Shown piece after piece: positions 1-7,417 of a DNA stretch of 64,000 bases (its first letter is position 1; every line of letters begins with the position of its first letter). A program made the position numbers and the translations under genes. Under the pieces are notes generated by a model. It searched no databases. It had not been told where the DNA came from and saw nothing but the letters and a program-made list of their open reading frames with translations. This stretch comes from Thalassospira profundimaris (GTDB lineage: Bacteria; Pseudomonadota; Alphaproteobacteria; Rhodospirillales; Thalassospiraceae): assembly GCF_003326675.1 (NCBI RefSeq), contig NZ_JPWF01000008.1:124001-188000 (forward strand), given 5' to 3'.

Positions 1-617
1 GCGCTTATGATGTAATCGTAATTGCCATTGCGCCCGAGCTTTTTGGTAAACTTGCCCATCTGATGAAGCTCGTCACAACACGGCAATCGCTTGTTATTTC
101 TGTTATGCCCGGGATCAATGTCGAAACATTGCGCCACAATCACGCCTATAGCGTGGTACGGGCCATGCCCAATATCGGTGCTAAATCGGGTCATTCCGCA
201 ACCGGCTGCTATGCTGGTCCCTATGTCACCGAAGCTGGTCGCGCCATTGCCACCCGCCTTCTTCAGACAATCGGATCCGTTTACTGGGTCAAGGAAGAAA
301 GTCACCTGCACGCGGTAACAGCCATCTCGGGCTGTGGTCCGGCATATTTCTTTGCCTTTACCGAGGCTCTTGCCAAAGCCGGTATTTCACTTGGTTTGCC
401 AGACGATCTGGCCTTGGATCTTGCCATAGATACACTTCATAGCGCCTCGGCTTCCCTTCACGCGGATCGTTCACCGGCGCGATTGCGCGACGAAGTCACG
501 ACACCGCGCGGCGTGACCGCCGCAGCGTTGAAACTGTTTGGCGAAGAGAACAATCTCGAAACACTGGTACGCCGCGCCACAAAGGCGGCCAATGACCGGT
601 CGACGGACCTGGAATAA
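1..617 (+). CDS. proC: Pyrroline-5-carboxylate reductase, 5'-truncated
   Basis: The frame is open from base 3 to the stop at 615-617, giving about 204 residues and lacking the N-terminal Rossmann start. P5C reductase makes proline from pyrroline-5-carboxylate with NAD(P)H in the cytoplasm. Family motifs visible are RAMPNIG (usually RVMPNTP), SGCGPAYFF (usually SGSGPAYVF) near the active site, and VTTPRGVTAAAL (usually VTSPGGTTAAAL) in the dimerisation domain. Several of these are slightly off consensus, so a proC paralogue is possible. A short cccc-ttcg-gggg hairpin (618-629) follows the stop without a T run. Confidence 0.85.
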   Translation, partial: AYDVIVIAIAPELFGKLAHLMKLVTTRQSLVISVMPGINVETLRHNHAYSVVRAMPNIGAKSGHSATGCYAGPYVTEAGRAIATRLLQTIGSVYWVKEESHLHAVTAISGCGPAYFFAFTEALAKAGISLGLPDDLALDLAIDTLHSASASLHADRSPARLRDEVTTPRGVTAAALKLFGEENNLETLVRRATKAANDRSTDLE

Positions 618-999
618 CCCCTTCGGGGGCACCCGTGTCGCGAAAGCGCACGACTGCGACTTCATTTCACACAACATTAGCGCAAAATAATTATGCGACC
701 TGTTTTACTGTTGCGCGTATTTTACTCTACGCCAAATGTCCAATTTTATTATGCATAATTAACCATTTCGATATGCATATCGCATTTATGCTTATTTCTC
801 ATTTTGAAAATATCGACACCGTACAAAACTCTGTAATTTACATTTCACATTGTCTAATTCACTGCTTTAAAAATAGTTTTTTCGTCTTTATTTCGCGTTT
901 GCAGCATTCAAGTGATCTGCTTAACGTCAAGCGGCACTGTGTTTTGACATAAAGCACCGTGGCGTAGGGGCTATTACCTGAACAGGGAGACTGCATTCA
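618..999. other. AT-rich intergenic region, proC to TRAP binding protein
   Basis: This 382-base gap is much richer in A and T than the flanking genes. A 105-codon frame at 635-952 has no recognisable protein character and is not called. The region holds a cluster of palindromes (listed separately) and, near its end, a TTGACA hexamer (944-949) without a well-spaced -10. An AGGGAGA ribosome binding site at 984-990 serves the gene starting at 1000. Confidence 0.7.
748..791. promoter_or_regulatory. Phased palindrome cluster, putative operator
   Basis: Three palindromes are seen: ATTATGCATAAT (748-759, perfect 12-mer), CGATATGCATATCG (769-782, perfect 14-mer) and GCATTTATGC (782-791, 4-bp arms around TT). 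Their centres lie 22 and 11 bp apart, two turns and one turn of the helix. The first two share the core TATGCATA. A dimeric regulator controlling the TRAP binding protein gene 200 bases downstream is an inference. Confidence 0.45.
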
Positions 1000-2103
1000 A
1001 TGAAAAGACGTCAATTTCTAAGCGGCGCAGCTGTTGTCGGCGCGACCGCCGCTGCTGCTTCTACTTTTGCCAAACCGGCAATTGCACAGGACAAGCGCGA
1101 ATGGCGTATGGTAACCACCTGGCCGAAAAACTATCCGGGCCTTGGTACCGGCGCTGAATTGCTGGCAAAATACATCACCGAAGCATCTGAAGGCCGCCTG
1201 ACGGTCAAAGTTTTCGGTGCTGGTGAAATCGTTCCGGCATTTGAATCCATCGAAGCTGTTGGCACCGGTGCTGTCGAAATGGGACACGGCGCACCTTATT
1301 ACTGGAAGGGCAAAGTTCCGGCGACCGAGTTCATCGCGTCCATGCCGTTCGGCCTGACCGCGCAGGAACAGAACGCATGGTTCTACTATTTCGGCGGACA
1401 GGAACTTGCTGATAAAGCCTATGCCGAACTGAACTGCAAGTTCTTTGCATCTGGTAACACTGCGGCAACCATGGGCGGCTGGTACAACAAGGAAATCAAC
1501 AGCATCGCAGATTTCAACGGCCTTAAGATCCGCATTCCGGGTCTGGGCGGCGAAGTTCTGAAAGCTGCTGGCTCAAACGTTGTGAACCTTCCGGGCGGTG
1601 AACTTGCGCCAGCCCTTCAGACCGGATCGATCGACGCTGTTGACTGGGTTGGCCCGTATAACGACCTGGCATTCGGCCTGTATAAATCGGCAAAATACTA
1701 TGTCCATCCGGGCTGGTACGAGCCGGCAACGGTTCTTGATAACTTCATCAACCTTGATGCCTGGAACGAGCTTCCGGCCGACCTGAAAGCCATTGTCGAA
1801 GCAGCAAACAAAGCTGTTAACGTCATGGTGATGTCGGAGTTCACCGCACGTAACAACGATGCGCTGAAAACCCTGATCGAGAAGCACAATGTTCAACTTA
1901 AACGTCTTTCTGACGACACCATCAAAGGCCTTGGCAAGCTGACCGGTGAAGTTCTGTCTGACGTCGCGGCGCGTGATCCGCTGGCCAAAGAAGTCTTTGA
2001 CAGCCTGATCAAGTTCCGCACCCAGTCTGTTGCCTGGTCGAAAATTTCCGAGGGCGGCTTCATGGAAGCCCGCGCGATGGATTACGCATTCCCGACCAGC
2101 TAA
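1000..2103 (+). CDS. dctP: TRAP transporter solute-binding protein, DctP/TakP family
   Basis: This 367-residue protein is the periplasmic substrate-capturing subunit of a tripartite ATP-independent periplasmic transporter. The N-terminus MKRRQFLSGAA followed by an Ala-rich stretch ending in AIAQ is a Tat signal, so it is probably exported folded. TTWPKNYPG near the mature start, RIPGLGGEVL in the middle and DWVGPYNDLAFGLY resemble TakP-type 2-keto-acid binding proteins, but the substrate is an inference. AGGGAGA lies nine bases before the ATG. The membrane subunits are not adjacent. The nearest are dctM and dctQ at 7418-9336 on the other strand, a plausible but unproven partner. Confidence 0.9.
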   Translation: MKRRQFLSGAAVVGATAAAASTFAKPAIAQDKREWRMVTTWPKNYPGLGTGAELLAKYITEASEGRLTVKVFGAGEIVPAFESIEAVGTGAVEMGHGAPYYWKGKVPATEFIASMPFGLTAQEQNAWFYYFGGQELADKAYAELNCKFFASGNTAATMGGWYNKEINSIADFNGLKIRIPGLGGEVLKAAGSNVVNLPGGELAPALQTGSIDAVDWVGPYNDLAFGLYKSAKYYVHPGWYEPATVLDNFINLDAWNELPADLKAIVEAANKAVNVMVMSEFTARNNDALKTLIEKHNVQLKRLSDDTIKGLGKLTGEVLSDVAARDPLAKEVFDSLIKFRTQSVAWSKISEGGFMEARAMDYAFPTS

Positions 2104-2148
2104 TCTGCCGTCGGTTTGCCCCGACAAAGCTGGTTGCGTGTTCGGAAA

Positions 2149-2178
2149 AGGGTCGGTTTACACCGGCCCTTTTTCATA
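2149..2178. terminator. Rho-independent terminator between convergent genes
   Basis: AGGGTCGGT (2149-2157) pairs with ACCGGCCCT across a short loop with one G-U pair and is followed by TTTT on the plus strand. It lies between dctP and the small minus-strand gene that ends at 2184. Confidence 0.75.
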
Positions 2179-2183
2179 TCCGC

Positions 2184-2522
2184 CTATACCGGCAACCGTT
2201 TTCTGACCTTGAGTTCCACACCGTTTGCACCGGCTTTTTCGTTGGCAATAAGCCATCTCTTCGCCGGAATTTCCGTTCCCTTGCCCGTGACATATGCACC
2301 AAGCAACAAGGTCAAATCACACTCGTCATCAAGTCCGGTCTCGACCTCGCCAAATGCAATTGCGTCGTCAACAAACTGAACCATGACGACCAACGCACGG
2401 ACCGAAGTATCATTTCCCGCTTCGGCGCTTAAAAGGCGCTTATGATCATCGCTTGAGATATCTATCCGTAATCCCGGATAGATGTGGCTATGATGCGCGC
2501 GCATGATAACGGGATCAGTCAT
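2184..2522 (-). CDS. Small hypothetical protein at the end of the ABC/GntR gene run
   Basis: This 112-residue protein is not recognised. It has no signal peptide or membrane segment, and a charged mixed composition with His-rich RAHHSHIYPG near the start and basic KVRKRLPV at the end. The ATG at 2522 follows AAGGTG; a TTG at 2546 in the same frame is the alternative. It begins 44 bases after the GntR gene on the same strand and stops just before a terminator, so it is probably the last gene of that unit. The placement, rather than homology, is the reason for calling it. Confidence 0.55.
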   Translation of the reverse strand: MTDPVIMRAHHSHIYPGLRIDISSDDHKRLLSAEAGNDTSVRALVVMVQFVDDAIAFGEVETGLDDECDLTLLLGAYVTGKGTEIPAKRWLIANEKAGANGVELKVRKRLPV

Positions 2523-2566
2523 CGACACCTTGCCCACTGGAGTCAAAACGTAGGGACTGAAAAGGA

Positions 2567-3214
2567 TCAGAACCCTTCGAATGCTTCGCTGACAATTTCG
2601 TAAGTGTTCTGGATATGGTTGCGCGCAGCTTCTTCAGCGCGTTTGGCATCATGCGCCTTCAGACCTTCAAAGATCTCGCGGTGCTGGTCATTGGACGCAA
2701 CAGTTTGTTCTTTGGTGAAAATGATCGGTAGACGAAGATTCCAGTACTGGAACTGGGTCCGCTCATACATTTCCTTGAAGAAGGGATTGGCAGATGCTTC
2801 GACAATCTTTTCATGGAAGTGATGGTTGATGCGGTTGATTTCCGAGCGCGGTTTGCTCTCGACATCATCCATTTCAGAGATCATCGCATCAAGTTCGGCC
2901 AGCACTTCTTCTGAGATCTTGGCTGCTGCAAAACCTGTTGCAACACCCTCGATCGCAAAGCGGTTTTCGAACACTTCCTGTATCCGGGATGGCTCGATCG
3001 GTTTGACAAACCAGCCCTTTGAGCGGGTTACAAGCCCCTCGCCCTGCAAGCGCAAAAGTGCTTCACGAACCGGCGTTCTGCCCACATTGAGCATAGCAGT
3101 GATATCGTCTTCGACCAGGCGTTCTCCAGCGCGAAATTCGAGCGTCATGATCTTGGTACGCAGCATGTCATGAACACTCATTGCTGCCAGATTGCTTGCC
3201 GGCTTTTTCGCCAT
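2567..3214 (-). CDS. GntR-family transcriptional regulator, FCD subfamily
   Basis: This 215-residue protein has a winged helix (about residues 10-75, with GRTPVREALLRLQGEGL typical of GntR) and an all-helical FCD effector domain (about 80-210). Candidate metal or ligand residues of the FCD domain are His134 in FHEKI, His178 in QHREIF and His200 in RNHI. FCD regulators usually repress catabolic genes and release DNA when an organic acid or amino acid binds. It lies 70 bases downstream of the amino acid ABC ATPase gene on the same strand, so it probably regulates that transporter and the divergent promoter at 6385-6883. The effector is unknown. Confidence 0.92.
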   Translation of the reverse strand: MAKKPASNLAAMSVHDMLRTKIMTLEFRAGERLVEDDITAMLNVGRTPVREALLRLQGEGLVTRSKGWFVKPIEPSRIQEVFENRFAIEGVATGFAAAKISEEVLAELDAMISEMDDVESKPRSEINRINHHFHEKIVEASANPFFKEMYERTQFQYWNLRLPIIFTKEQTVASNDQHREIFEGLKAHDAKRAEEAARNHIQNTYEIVSEAFEGF

Positions 3215-3284
3215 GGTCTTTCTCCAGTTACCTGATTGATCAGGTGATCAGGCAGGGCACCGCAAACAGCGCCCTGCCCGCGTA

Positions 3285-4073
3285 TCAGTTTTCCATCTGC
3301 GCGAGGAACTGTCGGCTGCGTTCGTGCTGGGGCGATTCAAAGAATTGCTTTGCAGGAACATCTTCGGCGACCTCGCCATCAACCATGAAGATCACGCGAT
3401 CAGAGAAACCACGCGCAATGGCCATCTCGTGAGTAGTAATCAACATGGTACGACCTTCATCTGCAAGTGTTTTTATGGTCCCGATCACTTCATGCGACAG
3501 CTCGGGATCAAGTGCACTTGTAGGTTCATCAAGCAGAAGCACTTCAGGTTCCATCGCCAAAGCACGGGCAATTGCAACCCTTTGTTGCTGCCCGCCTGAA
3601 AGCTGGGAAGGATAAAAAGATGCCTTGTCCGGCAATCCAACCTTTTGGAGCAGTGCATGCGCCTGCGCGATAGCCTCGGCCTTCTCGCGCTTATGCACCA
3701 TCATGGGTGCGGTGATGATGTTTTCAAGCACCGTCATATGGCGAAACAGGTTAAAGCTTTGAAACACCATACCAACAGTCGTGCGCTGTTCACTGATGCG
3801 CTTGTCGGACATTTCCATCAGCCGGTCACCCTGACGCTGATACCCGATAAGTTCTCCATGAACAGAAACCTGCCCCCCATCAATTTTTTCAAGATGGTTG
3901 ATGCAGCGAAGCATGGTTGACTTGCCAGCACCCGACGGGCCCAACAAGGCAACAACTTCGCCGGGCTGCACGGTAAAGCTGACATTCTTGAGAACCTGCA
4001 AGGAGCCAAAGTACTTGCTTACAGCATTGGCAATCACAGCTGGCAAGGTTGGCTTTTCAGAAGTGTTTGTCAT
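3285..4073 (-). CDS. Polar amino acid ABC transporter ATP-binding protein
   Basis: This 262-residue cytoplasmic ATPase powers uptake through the adjacent permease. Walker A (GPSGAGKST, about residues 45-53), the signature LSGGQQQR (158-165) and Walker [12 protein letters not shown] (179-189) are intact, and the protein matches the GlnQ/HisP class in length and sequence. The ATG at 4073 is chosen because GGTGA lies just upstream; a GTG at 4082 overlapping the permease stop as GTGA is the alternative. It is the third subunit gene in the order binding protein, permease, ATPase. Confidence 0.93.
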   Translation of the reverse strand: MTNTSEKPTLPAVIANAVSKYFGSLQVLKNVSFTVQPGEVVALLGPSGAGKSTMLRCINHLEKIDGGQVSVHGELIGYQRQGDRLMEMSDKRISEQRTTVGMVFQSFNLFRHMTVLENIITAPMMVHKREKAEAIAQAHALLQKVGLPDKASFYPSQLSGGQQQRVAIARALAMEPEVLLLDEPTSALDPELSHEVIGTIKTLADEGRTMLITTHEMAIARGFSDRVIFMVDGEVAEDVPAKQFFESPQHERSRQFLAQMEN

Positions 4074-4078
4074 GAAGA

Positions 4079-4927
4079 TCACCGTTGCGGGAAGAGTTTT
4101 TCAAGCGTCGTCTGCAATGCCGTCGCAAAGGCCGTCATCAACAGATACCAGAATGCGGAAACCGCCAGCAGTTCAACCACACGGAAGTTCGCCGAGTAGA
4201 TATCTGTCGTAATCCGCAGCAACTCGAGATACCCGATCGCCGATGCAAGCGAAGTTGATTTCAACAGCATAATATACTGGTTGCCCGACGCGGGGATAAT
4301 GATCCGGCCTGCCTGTGGAATGACGATTTTTCGCAGAACCTGATTGTGCGTCATACCCAGGGCACGTGCAGCAGAACGCTGACCATCATCAACGGCCATG
4401 ATGCCGCCGCGAATGATCTCGCTCATATAGGCACCTTCCGCAAGGCTAAGCCCGGCCAATGCCGCGATGAACGGCGTGATTACGGTTGTCATGCGCTGAT
4501 CGATCAGCACGACATCGGTAAACGGGATCGAGATATAAAGATCCGGGAACATGATCGGAAATGCATTGAACCAGAACAGCAACTGGATCAACATCGGGGT
4601 TCCGCGGAAGAAATAGACATAGACAGCGGAAACAGATGCAAGGATCGGGTTACCTGAAACACGCATCAGCGCAAGCATAAGCCCGATAATCGCCGAGATG
4701 ATCAGTGCAAGAGTTCCAAGAACCACGGCGTTAAAGGCACCGCGCATGATCTGTCCGTCAAACAGATAACGATAGAAAACTTCTAGGTCCATGATCTGGG
4801 CACGGACAGCGGCAAGGATCATCGTCGACACCACAATCAGGGTGGCAGCGCCGAGGAGCCAAGCTCCCCAGCGCCGACGATGAACAATCTGAAGGCTCAT
4901 ACCCTCGGTGTTCAAGGCATTGGTCAT
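4079..4927 (-). CDS. Polar amino acid ABC transporter permease
   Basis: This 282-residue inner-membrane protein is of the HisM/GlnP class. A first hydrophobic helix is at about residues 20-42, and further helices follow the segment MRGAFNAVVLGTLAL. The permease-ATPase coupling loop is seen as EAxxxG-like RSAARALGMTHNQVLRKIV near residue 190. The segment FFRGTPMLIQLLFWF is typical of amino acid permeases. The gene starts six bases after the binding-protein stop and ends next to the ATPase start, indicating translational coupling. Only one permease gene is present, so a homodimer is likely. Confidence 0.92.
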   Translation of the reverse strand: MTNALNTEGMSLQIVHRRRWGAWLLGAATLIVVSTMILAAVRAQIMDLEVFYRYLFDGQIMRGAFNAVVLGTLALIISAIIGLMLALMRVSGNPILASVSAVYVYFFRGTPMLIQLLFWFNAFPIMFPDLYISIPFTDVVLIDQRMTTVITPFIAALAGLSLAEGAYMSEIIRGGIMAVDDGQRSAARALGMTHNQVLRKIVIPQAGRIIIPASGNQYIMLLKSTSLASAIGYLELLRITTDIYSANFRVVELLAVSAFWYLLMTAFATALQTTLEKLFPQR

Positions 4928-4933
4928 TGTTAA

Positions 4934-5824
4934 TTACCGTTTGGAAGCCGGTTTATTGATGGTGATTTCCGGCAGCGCACCGCCACCAAGACCCCATTTA
5001 CCCATCAGAATGGCGTAAGTGCCGTCTTCAAGCATCGTTTGCATGGTTTTCTGAACTGCATCACGCAAGCCGTTGGCATTCTTGCCAAAACCCCAGCTGG
5101 TGACATAGGGCGTCAGAACAAAATTACCACCTGCAATCTGATACTTACCCGGCATGGTTTCGATCATGTACACCAGTGCAGGGAAATCACCCAGGTAACC
5201 GTCGACACGCTTCAGATCAAGCTGCATGCGCGCATCCGGTGCGGACGGAAGCTGTTCGGCCGTGATTGGTTTGCCACCATTGGTTTCACAGATGGCAGAT
5301 GCCTTTTCAACGGCGTCCATGATGATGCGTGACCCAAGAAGGGTGGCAACAGAACGGCCACAGAACTTGTCGATGTGATCAAGTTTCGCACCATCTTCGT
5401 CATCACGGACAAGGATAGAGCCACCCGACATCATGTAGTTTACGAAATCGAGCTTTTCTTCACGGGTTTCATTATCGCTGATACCGCCCGAAGCCATGTC
5501 AAAACGACCAGCTTCTACGCCCGGGATCAGGGACGAGTATTCGCCGTGAATATATTCAAGTTTAAGACCGAGGCGGTCAGCAACTTCGGCAAGAAGATCG
5601 GCACTGACGCCAACCACCTCGGTTTTACCGGGTTCCCGGAATTCCACCGGCGGAAAAGTCTGCTGTGAACCGACGCGAATCACACCGCTGTCCCGGATCT
5701 GTTGGGGGACAAGATTAATCACGTCCTCTGGCATTTTTTCAGCATTTGCTGCTGTTAAAGAGACTGAAAACAGGCCAATGGATAAGGCGCAGCCTGCAAG
5801 CAATTTACGAATAGTCTGGTTCAT
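4934..5824 (-). CDS. Polar amino acid ABC transporter substrate-binding protein
   Basis: This 296-residue periplasmic protein has a Sec signal peptide (hydrophobic core LAGCALSIGLFSVSLTA, likely cleavage after AANA). The mature part follows the SBP_bac_3 pattern: GVIRVGSQQTFPPVEF at the start, VVGVSADLLAEVADRLGL, then MASGGISDNETREEKLDFVNY. The family binds amino acids, opines or related small zwitterions. The ligand cannot be read from the sequence. The neighbouring gamma-glutamylcyclotransferase-like gene 59 bases upstream suggests a gamma-glutamyl compound or amino acid derivative, as an inference only. Confidence 0.93.
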   Translation of the reverse strand: MNQTIRKLLAGCALSIGLFSVSLTAANAEKMPEDVINLVPQQIRDSGVIRVGSQQTFPPVEFREPGKTEVVGVSADLLAEVADRLGLKLEYIHGEYSSLIPGVEAGRFDMASGGISDNETREEKLDFVNYMMSGGSILVRDDEDGAKLDHIDKFCGRSVATLLGSRIIMDAVEKASAICETNGGKPITAEQLPSAPDARMQLDLKRVDGYLGDFPALVYMIETMPGKYQIAGGNFVLTPYVTSWGFGKNANGLRDAVQKTMQTMLEDGTYAILMGKWGLGGGALPEITINKPASKR

Positions 5825-5883
5825 CAGAAGACTCCCTGTTTTATTGGTATCGTGAACCGTAATCCGATGGAAACAAAGGAAAA

Positions 5884-6384
5884 TTAGCGGCTAGCAGCCG
5901 ATTTTCCGGGGATAGCCGACGGGTTTGGACGGTCGGCATCTGGGCACTCGGCAGCCTCGTCATACATCTTGAGAGTCTGCTGAATATATTCTTCCGGGAA
6001 GCCCCACTCTTTCATGCCCTTGGGGATGTGATTCCAGTAGAAATGCGGCGGACGCATCGGAATACCCGGGGTGATCAGACGATAGGTCCAGCACTCGTAC
6101 ATTTTGCCGTCATCGCCATAGGCGGTCAGGAAGCAGCGCTCGAAATCGTCATATTCGTCTTTGAAATGATGGCCTTCATGTTCGAAGATTACACCCAGTG
6201 CATTGTTGCCCCATGCGTCACGGGTATCAGCAAGGTGACACCAACCACGATCGGTACGATCAGCCGCTGCATGGAACTCAAGGCGATGGTTGGCAGCGTA
6301 GCCCTTGGTCACCATTTTCGCGTTCGGCATGAAGCGGCGAAGTTCCGCATCGTCCAACCAGGTGCAATAACCGAAATAATGCAT
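5884..6384 (-). CDS. Gamma-glutamylcyclotransferase-like protein
   Basis: This 166-residue protein starts with MHYFGYCTWLDD, a variant of the YFAYGSNL motif of the GGCT/AIG2 fold. KGYAANHRLEF and NALGVIFEHEG match the central strands, and Glu82 in YDDFER occupies the place of the usual catalytic glutamate. Members cyclise a gamma-glutamyl group to 5-oxoproline, releasing an amine or amino acid. The ATG at 6384 is preferred because GAGGAAG lies upstream and the extra N-terminal residues of a longer frame (to 6492) look non-coding. It is the first gene of a minus-strand run with the ABC transporter and GntR regulator. Substrate unknown; GYCTW instead of GYGSN is unusual. Confidence 0.75.
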   Translation of the reverse strand: MHYFGYCTWLDDAELRRFMPNAKMVTKGYAANHRLEFHAAADRTDRGWCHLADTRDAWGNNALGVIFEHEGHHFKDEYDDFERCFLTAYGDDGKMYECWTYRLITPGIPMRPPHFYWNHIPKGMKEWGFPEEYIQQTLKMYDEAAECPDADRPNPSAIPGKSAASR

Positions 6385-6562
6385 ATTCTTCCTCAATTCT
6401 GTTTTGTGGGCGAGACAGCAGGCCGGATACCGGCACTGCCAAAACGTTCCGAAAACACACGACCGCAAATGCCGTTTAGGACCTTTTTTCAATCCGGCTC
6501 GGGGTTCGGGTTGTGCTTGCCCTTTGCCGAGAAAAACGATCAGCGCGCTTTCGATATACTCG

Positions 6563-6574
6563 TTCGTATACGAA
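6563..6574. promoter_or_regulatory. Palindromic GntR/FCD-type operator candidate
   Basis: TTCGTATACGAA is a perfect 12-bp palindrome with a GTATAC core. FCD-type regulators such as UxuR, ExuR and NanR recognise sites with GTATA(C) cores. The site is about 180 bases upstream of the GGCT-like start and 310 upstream of the VOC start, so the FCD regulator encoded at 2567-3214 is the obvious candidate binder (inference). Confidence 0.5.
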
Positions 6575-6780
6575 GAAATATATCACGCCAAAACCAAAAT
6601 TATCACATGCTTGCACACCGCAGTTTTCCGGGAAAAATGCGCGAATTTTGATTTACGTAGTTTTCGGTATAACACCCCGTTTTCCGACAATGAGAGACCG
6701 GCGAAACCCTTTGCGCTCTGCCGATTCATTCGTTGTTGCTATCGATGGATGCATTTGAAATCACACGGAACTTTCAGTTC

Positions 6781-6816
6781 GTATATTTTCTTGTATATTT
6801 TACCGTATATTGTTAT
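6781..6816 (+). repeat. Three-copy 12-bp tandem repeat before VOC gene
   Basis: Units gtatattttctt (6781-6792), gtatattttacc (6793-6804) and gtatattgttat (6805-6816) repeat at an exact 12-base period, each starting with GTATAT. GTATAT is close to the GTATAC core of the palindrome at 6563-6574. It ends 67 bases before the VOC start codon, so it probably overlaps that promoter. Confidence 0.6.
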
Positions 6817-6883
6817 GGCTAAACACCTTGCGGGTGGTCGCCCGACACTTCCACCCCATTTTCAATCTGAAAACGAGACTGCA

Positions 6884-7330
6884 ATGACCAATATGTTCCG
6901 CTCTCTTCATCATGTTTGCGTCGTCGTTCATGATCTGGAGAAATCACTGGCCTATTACAAAAGCATCGGTTTTGACGGCTGGTTCGATTACCCGAAGGGC
7001 ACGGCTTATGAAGTGTTTAATGTGCCCGATGTCGCCGCATCCAAGGCGATGAAATACAAATGCTGTGATCTTGATAACTTCCAGCTGCAACTCTGCCAGC
7101 CTGGCCCGGAAGACAGCCCACAGCGCCGTCACCTCGACCGTTTTGGCGAAAGTGTTTATCACTTGGGCTTTGAGGTCGCAGACCTGCTTGGCTCAAAAGC
7201 AGATGGCGAACAGGCCGGACTAAAAGTTATTGCCAATGGCCATCGCGAAGATGGCACAGGCTTTTGTTATTTCGACACCAAAGAAGGTGCAGGTGTTGTT
7301 TTGGAACTTCGCAAAACCCAGCATCAATAA
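6884..7330 (+). CDS. VOC-superfamily (glyoxalase/dioxygenase-like) protein
   Basis: This 148-residue protein has the paired beta-alpha-beta-beta-beta folds of the vicinal oxygen chelate superfamily. LHHVCVVVHDLEKSLAYY supplies the first metal histidine, VYHLGFEVADL the second, and GVVLELRK near the end the metal glutamate. Substrate class (glyoxalase, epimerase or dioxygenase) cannot be assigned. The ATG at 6884 is chosen because homology begins at FRSLHH; the in-frame ATG at 6815 lies inside the tandem repeat. It is transcribed away from the GGCT-like/ABC run and shares its control region, suggesting a common pathway. Confidence 0.8.
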   Translation: MTNMFRSLHHVCVVVHDLEKSLAYYKSIGFDGWFDYPKGTAYEVFNVPDVAASKAMKYKCCDLDNFQLQLCQPGPEDSPQRRHLDRFGESVYHLGFEVADLLGSKADGEQAGLKVIANGHREDGTGFCYFDTKEGAGVVLELRKTQHQ

Positions 7331-7360
7331 CACCTAGGGTCATCGCAATAAGCCGGAATC

Positions 7361-7390
7361 AAAAAAGGCACCCTTTCGGGTGCCTTTTTC
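7361..7390. terminator. Bidirectional terminator between VOC and dctM
   Basis: GGCACCC (7367-7373) and GGGTGCC (7378-7384) form a stem flanked by AAAAAA on the left and TTTTT on the right, serving both convergent genes. Confidence 0.9.
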
Positions 7391-7417
7391 TTTGGACTAT
7401 CTTGCTCTGAAATAAGA

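Larger units (their letters stand above)
6385..6883. promoter_or_regulatory. Divergent control region between GGCT-like and VOC genes
   Basis: This 499-base region between divergent genes has no convincing coding frame. It becomes AT-rich from about 6560 onward and holds a perfect palindrome (6563-6574) and a 12-bp tandem repeat (6781-6816), listed separately. It must contain promoters for both directions, but no hexamer pair with good spacing stands out. Confidence 0.7.

Noticed and set aside
635..952. 105-codon frame in the proC-dctP gap
   Set aside because: AT-rich non-coding composition, no supported ribosome binding site, and it runs over the palindrome cluster.
944..977. TTGACA hexamer as the dctP promoter
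   Set aside because: The only -10-like sequences lie about 21 bases away, too far for a normal sigma-70 promoter.
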